From positions 1-50,323 of the forward strand of contig CAMBXR010000014.1 in the NCBI GenBank assembly GCA_945871955.1: a DNA stretch of 50,323 bases. Reading direction: 5' to 3'. Both the position numbers and the translations under genes were made by a program. The notes beneath the pieces were generated by a model, which was not told where the DNA came from, made no database searches, and worked only from the letters and a program-made list of their open reading frames with translations. The stretch comes from an uncultured Clostridium sp. (GTDB lineage Bacteria; Bacillota; Clostridia; Peptostreptococcales; Peptostreptococcaceae). Shown one piece after another: positions 45,110 through 50,323 of the stretch (its first letter is position 1; every line of letters begins with the position of its first letter).

Positions 45110-45997
45110 ATGAAATTTATATTACTAATAGTTATTATTATAATGATTTTAACTGCATATTTTACGATGAGAAGTGCTATTAAACCAAGAAAAAATATAT
45201 TATTTGGAGTAACTTTGCCAAAAGAAGTGCTTGATAATAAAGAAATATTGGAAATTACAAGAGAATATAAGAAAGATATAAATATTTATATATTAATTGG
45301 AAGCATTTTAGGTCTTACAACTCTAATTATAAGTAAAGTATCTTTACAGATTATATATTTATTAATATGGAGTTTTGCTATGACAGGACTTGTAGTAAAT
45401 TTACCATATAAAAAAATAAATAAAAAACTAAAAGTAATCAAAGAACATAATAATTGGTATACAAAAAATGATAATGATGAATATTGGATAAATGGATATA
45501 AATATTATAATAAAAATGATGATAAAATAACTGTTTCTTCTAGATATGGTTATTCCCTTACTTATAATTTGGCCAATAAAAAGGGGAAAATATTAAACTA
45601 TGGAGGGTTGGTTCTTTCGTTTATTATAGTTACAATTATTTGTACTCTTCTTTTAGTAATGGATTTTTCAAAACCAACAATAAATATTTCAAAAGAGTCT
45701 GGAAAAGTTATTATCGATTATCCAATTTATAATTATGATTTTTTAATTGATGATATTGATACTGTTAAATTAGTAGATAATATAAAACTAAAAGCTAAAA
45801 CTAATGGAATAGGAACAAATGAATATTCTAGAGGAAACTTTAGAGCCAAAGAATATGGAAAATGTAGAGTTTATATTTATAAAGAAAGTAAACCATATAT
45901 AGTAATAAAAATTAAAAATAAATATGTAATTTATAATGAAGAAGATAAGATAGAGACTTTAAAAGTATATAAAGAAATTAAATCTATACTCAAATAA
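45110..45997 (+). CDS. Membrane protein with DUF5808-like and bacterial PH-like segments
   Basis: 295 residues. Helices near 3-20, 62-80, 82-100 and 168-188. The cytoplasmic segment YWINGYKYYNKNDDKITVSSRYG is the DUF5808 type (W.NG.YYN..D.....R.G). The last ~100 residues after the fourth helix look like a bacterial PH-like domain (IDDIDTVKLVDNI, YSRGNFRAKEYGKCRVYIY, IKNKYVIYNEED). N-terminal FGVTLPKEVL is also seen in DUF1648-type membrane proteins. Function unknown. Start after TGGGGGAA, 28 bp behind the exporter gene, and probably cotranscribed with it. Confidence 0.75.
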   Translation: MKFILLIVIIIMILTAYFTMRSAIKPRKNILFGVTLPKEVLDNKEILEITREYKKDINIYILIGSILGLTTLIISKVSLQIIYLLIWSFAMTGLVVNLPYKKINKKLKVIKEHNNWYTKNDNDEYWINGYKYYNKNDDKITVSSRYGYSLTYNLANKKGKILNYGGLVLSFIIVTIICTLLLVMDFSKPTINISKESGKVIIDYPIYNYDFLIDDIDTVKLVDNIKLKAKTNGIGTNEYSRGNFRAKEYGKCRVYIYKESKPYIVIKIKNKYVIYNEEDKIETLKVYKEIKSILK

Positions 45998-46022
45998 AAA
46001 TAACTCAAAAACAATGTACTTT

Positions 46023-46056
46023 ATACTGGAATGATAATTTCATTCCAGTATTTTTA
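46023..46056 (+). terminator. Terminator after the PH-like protein gene
   Basis: ATACTGGAATG (46023-46033) pairs perfectly with CATTCCAGTAT (46041-46051), then T5. Confidence 0.8.
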
Positions 46057-46136
46057 TATCTAAATATCAATGATAAATGATATAATCATATAAAAGTAGT
46101 GTTGTTATGTAAAAAGTGATGAAAAGGGGGGTAACA

Positions 46137-46928
46137 ATGATTGAAGTGAATAATTTATGCAAATCTTTTACAAGACAAGTAAAAGATAAAAGTGGTAAAA
46201 AGAAAAAGTTTATCACTAAGAAAGAAGAATTTTTAGCCGTTGATAATGTATCTTTCAGTGTGGAAGAAGGGAAAATTATAGGTATTTTAGGACCAAATGG
46301 AGCTGGAAAGACAACACTTCTTAGAATGCTTGGTGGAATACTTACGCCTACATCAGGACATATACAAATAAATGAATTTGATTATGAAAAAGATAAAAAT
46401 GCAGCTAAAAAAGAAATTGGGTACTTATCAGGAAATACAAAACTATATAATAGATTATCACCTAGGGAGCTTCTAACAACCTTTGGAACTTTATATGATA
46501 TGACTAAAGAAGAAATAGAAAAATCCATTGAAAATATAATAGAAATAATGGATATGAAAAGTTTTATAGATAATAAAATCGAAAACTTGTCTACAGGCCA
46601 AACACAAAGAACATCTATTGCAAGATGTCTTGTTCATAACCCAAAGATATATATTTTTGATGAGCCAACCTTAGGTTTGGATGTAATCAGTAGTAAGTCC
46701 ATAATAGATTTTATGAAAAGTGAAAGAGATAAGGGTAAAACCGTCCTTTATTCCACACATTATATGGAAGAAGCTGAAACTCTATGTGATAAAATATATA
46801 TGATGCACAAGGGAGAATTTATTGCTGAGGGAACTTGTGAAGAACTGAAAGATACTTACAATACAAATAGTTTAAGAGATATATTTATAAGCTTAGCTAG
46901 TGAAAGGGGGCAGTTATATGAGGATTAA
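46137..46928 (+). CDS. natA: NatA-like ABC transporter ATPase
   Basis: 263 residues. Walker A GPNGAGKTT, Q-loop and signature LSTGQTQRTSIARCL, Walker B IYIFDEPTLGLD, and switch His in YSTHYMEEAE. It is close to NatA of the B. subtilis NatAB sodium/drug exporter. An insertion of Lys-rich residues (KDKSGKKKKF) follows the first strand. Start at 46137 after AAGGGGGG; the ATG at 46116 lies before that site. Its 3' end overlaps the start of the next gene by 11 bp, so the two are coupled. Confidence 0.88.
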   Translation: MIEVNNLCKSFTRQVKDKSGKKKKFITKKEEFLAVDNVSFSVEEGKIIGILGPNGAGKTTLLRMLGGILTPTSGHIQINEFDYEKDKNAAKKEIGYLSGNTKLYNRLSPRELLTTFGTLYDMTKEEIEKSIENIIEIMDMKSFIDNKIENLSTGQTQRTSIARCLVHNPKIYIFDEPTLGLDVISSKSIIDFMKSERDKGKTVLYSTHYMEEAETLCDKIYMMHKGEFIAEGTCEELKDTYNTNSLRDIFISLASERGQLYED

Positions 46929-48939
46929 AATGGTTACAGCCATATTTAAGAAAGAAATGATAGATATTCTTAGAGATAAAAGAACATTATTTATGGGAAT
47001 TATTCTTCCACTGATTTTATATCCTGTTCTTATGATAATAATGACACAAATTATGACTATGTCACTAGGAAGTATGGAAGCTGAAAATATAAATATAGCT
47101 TTTGAGAAAAGACCAAGTAAGGAACTTACTACCATAATAGATAACTATACAGATGAGAATACAGGACATATCAATATAGTTAATACAGATAATTATAAAA
47201 AAGATTTAGAAAATGGAAATATTGATGCTTATATAGGAGTTAAAGGTGAAAATAAAATTGAAAACTATGAAATATATATAAATTCCTCAAAGGAAAACTC
47301 CTCTACTGTAAATAATAAACTTGAAGATATTTTTACTACATATAAAGATAATAAGGTTAAAAACAAAATACAAGAGTCTAATTTAAATGTAAAGGAAACA
47401 TTAGATCCAGTAGTTTATTCTACTGTGGATGTGGCAAAAAATGAAGAAGTGGCCGGATTAGTATTAGGTCAAATACTTCCATTTATACTTATTATGGGAG
47501 TGCTTTTAGGAGCTATATATCCAGCCATAGATTCCATGGCAGGAGAGAAGGAAAGAGGAACTTTAGAAACTTTATTTACATTACCTATTAGTAATTTAGA
47601 GCTGGTAATGGGAAAATATATGGCAGTATCCCTTTGTGCCATAGTTACAGCTATTTTAAATGTAACCTCGATATTAATGACTCTTGTATATATTTTGATG
47701 ACAGGAGAGCTTACAGGTCAATTATTTTCTGATAGTTTTAACATATATAACTTAATAGGACCGTTATTTATAACGATAATCTGCATATGCTTGTTTGCTA
47801 TGGTTGTTTCAGCAGTGAGTATGTGTGTATGTTCACTAGCAAAGAGTTTTAAAGATGCCCAAAATTATATAACACCAGTTATGTTTTTAGTACTTATACC
47901 ATCTTATGCATCTATGATACCTAATATAAATTTAGATAGAACTACATCAGTAATACCAGTTGTTAATATATCACTACTTATAAAAAGTGTTTTAAGTAAT
48001 AATATTAACTTGGGACTAATAGCTTTAGTATTTATATCAAACTTTGCTTTTGTAATTTTATCAGTATTTTTATTATCAAAGATGTTTAATTCAGAGGAAA
48101 TCTTATTTGGCAATAATAAGAATTTTTCTTTTTTAGAAAAACGTAGCAATATTAAAAAAGGTACTATGCCAAGTGTTAGCGATGGAATAATTTTATATGC
48201 AGTGGGTCTATTATTATTAATTTATGTTGGAAGCTATCTTCAACTTAAATTTAAGATGACAGGAATTGTATTAACACAAGTAATGATAATATCACTACCA
48301 CTTTTATTTGCTTATTATATTAAAAGTGATTTAAAAAAATTATTCTCATTAAAACTGCCTAAAATTAAGCATATAATAGGTGCAGCAAGTCTTTGGTTTG
48401 GAACTTACTTATTTGCAGTTATTATTACTAATATCGTTATGTATTATTTTCCTCAAAACCAAGAGATTGTGCAAGGTTTAAATGATGCTTTATTTATAAA
48501 GGATAATTTATTATTAAATTTATTAATTGTGGCAGTAATGCCTGCCATATGTGAAGAAATATTCTTTAGAGGCTTTATACTAACTTCCTTTAGAAATAAT
48601 AAAAAGTCTTATAAAGGTGCTATTATATTTTCTGGAATTTTATTTGGTATGATGCATATGGACTTTATTAGAATTATACCAACATCACTGTTAGGTATAT
48701 CATTTGCTTATGCTGTATGTAAAACAAATTCCATAGGAGTTAGTATGTTTATGCACTTTTTAAATAATGGACTTGCAGTGATTGTAATCCATATTTCATC
48801 AAAATTATTAAAAAATGTAGAATATGCAGAGACAGCTTCTTTAAGTCTTACTCAAATAGGAGTATCTTTAGCTTTTAGTTTTATGTTTATATTATTAGCT
48901 GTTTTGTTATTTAAAGAAAGGAAAGAAAAAATTAATTGA
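46918..48939 (+). CDS. natB: NatB-like ABC permease fused to a CPBP protease
   Basis: 673 residues. The N-terminal ~410 residues are an ABC-2 permease: helix near 20-40, an outer domain of about 140 residues, then five helices starting with GQILPFILIMGVLLGAIYPAID and the GEKERGTLETLF coupling motif. From about 430 on follows a CPBP protease with a complete active site: Glu546-Glu547 and Arg551 in CEEIFFRG, His580 in GMMHMDF and His613 in FMHFLNNG. Such permease-CPBP fusions occur in clostridia and bacilli. With NatA it would form an exporter of Na+ or of a peptide/drug; the protease part suggests processing or quality control near the transporter. Start after GGGGGCAG, ATG 46918. Confidence 0.9.
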   Translation: MRIKMVTAIFKKEMIDILRDKRTLFMGIILPLILYPVLMIIMTQIMTMSLGSMEAENINIAFEKRPSKELTTIIDNYTDENTGHINIVNTDNYKKDLENGNIDAYIGVKGENKIENYEIYINSSKENSSTVNNKLEDIFTTYKDNKVKNKIQESNLNVKETLDPVVYSTVDVAKNEEVAGLVLGQILPFILIMGVLLGAIYPAIDSMAGEKERGTLETLFTLPISNLELVMGKYMAVSLCAIVTAILNVTSILMTLVYILMTGELTGQLFSDSFNIYNLIGPLFITIICICLFAMVVSAVSMCVCSLAKSFKDAQNYITPVMFLVLIPSYASMIPNINLDRTTSVIPVVNISLLIKSVLSNNINLGLIALVFISNFAFVILSVFLLSKMFNSEEILFGNNKNFSFLEKRSNIKKGTMPSVSDGIILYAVGLLLLIYVGSYLQLKFKMTGIVLTQVMIISLPLLFAYYIKSDLKKLFSLKLPKIKHIIGAASLWFGTYLFAVIITNIVMYYFPQNQEIVQGLNDALFIKDNLLLNLLIVAVMPAICEEIFFRGFILTSFRNNKKSYKGAIIFSGILFGMMHMDFIRIIPTSLLGISFAYAVCKTNSIGVSMFMHFLNNGLAVIVIHISSKLLKNVEYAETASLSLTQIGVSLAFSFMFILLAVLLFKERKEKIN

Positions 48940-48940
48940 C

Positions 48941-49408
48941 ATGATAGAAGAAATAAATTTAGATTTAAATAGATGTGAAAAAGTACTTAGTGAGAATAAT
49001 TACTTAGAAATAATAATAGCCATAGAGGAACTTCAGGATAAGTATAGAAGTAAAATTAAGTCTTTAAATGAAGCTTCTAATGATGTTGTATGGAATTATA
49101 ATAAAAAAGATTTAGAAAATATAAAAAATTCTTTAATAAAATACAAAGAAGAAGTGATATTAAAAGAAAAGCTTAATAATATTTCCCAGAAAATATCAGA
49201 ATTAAAATCTTATGTTGAAAAAAATCCACATATTAAAAACCAAAATGACCTAATAACAATTATAGAGCTTATAGAAAATACAAATAAAAAAGATATAAGC
49301 TTAGATAAAAAGTATGAAGAACTTAAAGTTTGTTTAAATTTAGTAAGTGATTTTAACAGAGAAATTTCTATATATATTTTAGAATTAATTACATTGGTTA
49401 TAAGATAA
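48941..49408 (+). CDS. Coiled-coil protein of unknown function
   Basis: 155 residues, nearly all helical and charged (EKLNNISQKISELKSYVEKN, heptad-like spacing), no signal peptide, a hydrophobic last 15 residues (ISIYILELITLVI). It starts one base after the stop of the permease-protease gene and has no clear ribosome site of its own, so it probably relies on translational coupling. This makes it part of the natAB unit. I do not recognise the family. Confidence 0.65.
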   Translation: MIEEINLDLNRCEKVLSENNYLEIIIAIEELQDKYRSKIKSLNEASNDVVWNYNKKDLENIKNSLIKYKEEVILKEKLNNISQKISELKSYVEKNPHIKNQNDLITIIELIENTNKKDISLDKKYEELKVCLNLVSDFNREISIYILELITLVIR

Positions 49409-49414
49409 AGAATA

Positions 49415-49466
49415 AAAGGTGTGTATGAGAATCATATAATAGATTTAAACATACACACCTTTTTAT
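49415..49466. terminator. Bidirectional terminator between convergent genes
   Basis: AAAGGTGTGTATG (49415-49427) pairs perfectly over 13 bp with CATACACACCTTT (49450-49462) around a 22-base loop, with A and T runs outside. Confidence 0.8.
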
Positions 49467-49478
49467 ATAAATGTTTAA

Positions 49479-50323
49479 TTATATACTAAATAGTAAATCA
49501 GCATATGATGGGAATGGCCAGTATTCTTTACTTACAATTGTTTCTAACTCATCTACAATGCCACGAATTTCTTGCATTTGGGATTTTATTTTATCTTTGT
49601 AGAATTCAGCAATTTCTTTAGGACCTTCAAAGTTTTTAGCTTCTAATAAAGAAGTATTTAGCTTTTCTATTTTTATATCTAAGCAAGTGTTTAAAGATGA
49701 AAGTTTTTTAACTAATGATATTTCAAGTCCGCAATCTATTTCTGCACTTAAAGATTTTTTACTTAAAGCTGTATCAGTTAAAGCTTTAGAAAAAGTACAA
49801 ACTGCTGGAATTATATCTTTTTTAGTCATATCTATCATAGTTAAAGCTTCTATATTTAAAGTTTTAGAATATTCTTCTAATAAGATATCACATCTGGATT
49901 GAAGCTCTTCTTTTGTATATACATTAAATTTCTCAAAAAGATTAACATTTTTTTCGTCTACGTAATGAGGAAGAGCATCTACTGCAGTTTTAAAGTTACA
50001 AAGACCTCTTCTTTCAGCTTCAATAACCCATTCTTCTGCATAATTGTTTCCATTAAATATTATTCTAGAGTGTTTTTTCATAGTATCTTTTATAATTTCA
50101 TTTATTGTATCATCCATATTATCTGATTTTTCTAGGACTTCAGTGAACTCACTTAGACTATCAGCTACAATTGTATTTAGAATAGTATTAGGACAAGCTA
50201 TATTGCAAGTTGAACCAAGCATTCTAAATTCAAATTTATTTCCAGTAAAAGCAAATGGAGAAGTACGATTTCTATCTGTTGTATCTTTCATAAAAGATGG
50301 AAGAACATCCACATCTATATCCA
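49479..50323 (-). CDS. glnN: Glutamine synthetase, type III (partial, C-terminal part)
   Basis: The C-terminal ~281 residues of a GSIII enzyme that makes glutamine from glutamate, ammonia and ATP in the cytoplasm. Seen: DTTDRNRTSPFAFTGNKFEFR, the conserved catalytic/ATP segment, followed by STCNIACPNTILNTIVADSL and the long helical C-terminal part special to type III (AEEWVIEAERRGLCNF, DALPHYVDEKNV). Type III enzymes are ~700 residues, so more than half lies beyond the right edge; the frame is open to base 50323. It converges with the coiled-coil gene at a shared terminator. No GlnR site could be seen, as the promoter is outside. Confidence 0.92.
   Translation of the reverse strand, partial: DIDVDVLPSFMKDTTDRNRTSPFAFTGNKFEFRMLGSTCNIACPNTILNTIVADSLSEFTEVLEKSDNMDDTINEIIKDTMKKHSRIIFNGNNYAEEWVIEAERRGLCNFKTAVDALPHYVDEKNVNLFEKFNVYTKEELQSRCDILLEEYSKTLNIEALTMIDMTKKDIIPAVCTFSKALTDTALSKKSLSAEIDCGLEISLVKKLSSLNTCLDIKIEKLNTSLLEAKNFEGPKEIAEFYKDKIKSQMQEIRGIVDELETIVSKEYWPFPSYADLLFSI

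Overview
The window is AT-rich, densely packed Firmicute chromosome. Strong GGAGG-type ribosome binding sites, AGA-dominated arginine codons, a type III glutamine synthetase, a HelD helicase, a MocR/ddl pair and a BceRS-BceAB module all point to the Clostridia. A relative of the Peptostreptococcaceae (Clostridioides/Paraclostridium type) is plausible, but that is inference. I see no rRNA, tRNA, CRISPR array, prophage or intact insertion sequence. Almost every transcription unit ends in a recognisable intrinsic terminator.

Layout. 0.3-4.9 kb: helD and an AraC/GyrI-type regulator, then an alpha/beta hydrolase with a small acidic protein. 4.9-5.4 kb is a graveyard of a Crp-like tail and a Cof-type HAD tail. 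5.5-12.2 kb: a fructokinase, then a cell-envelope antibiotic defence module: uppP (undecaprenyl-pyrophosphate phosphatase), bceRS (two-component system) and bceAB (peptide-sensing ABC transporter). Near-identical inverted repeats before uppP and bceAB look like BceR operators, so the phosphatase and the transporter probably form one regulon. 12.2-15.4 kb is a scrambled accessory segment: a dead IS3-family transposase, a secreted protein whose signal peptide is knocked out of frame in an A8 tract behind a hairpin-rich leader, a lipoprotein, and a 0.33 kb copy of the 3' end of bceB. 15.7-19.6 kb: acetate transporter and ttcA on the minus strand, then an L,D-transpeptidase with wall-binding repeats and a GNAT acetyltransferase. 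20.2-22.6 kb (minus): ddl followed by a MocR-type regulator, a likely DdlR pair. 22.9-28.1 kb: PsiE-like protein, nitroreductase, frameshifted CPBP protease, unknown anchored protein and katG. 28.3-31.2 kb: two-component system with a double-PepSY lipoprotein. 31.2-41.1 kb: housekeeping and transport genes (VanZ-like, DUF819, cinA, Cof HAD, zinc phospholipase C-like, DJ-1/PfpI, EamA, YhcC-type radical SAM, VanW-like, transaldolase). 41.2-49.4 kb: DUF116 protein, CPBP protease, ABC exporter, bacterial-PH protein, and NatA with a NatB permease fused to a CPBP protease. A type III glutamine synthetase runs off the right edge.

The best candidates for something undescribed are a family of four structured elements (hairpin, conserved CCA-CATT-AAA-CGAA core, terminator) placed just after stop codons in the first 12.3 kb; the 12.8-13.8 kb leader plus A8 frameshift in front of a secreted protein; and the pairing of a two-component system with a tandem PepSY lipoprotein behind an 11-bp-periodic direct repeat. 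Start codons were moved to the ATG, GTG or TTG best placed after the ribosome binding site wherever the longest reading frame began inside or before that site.
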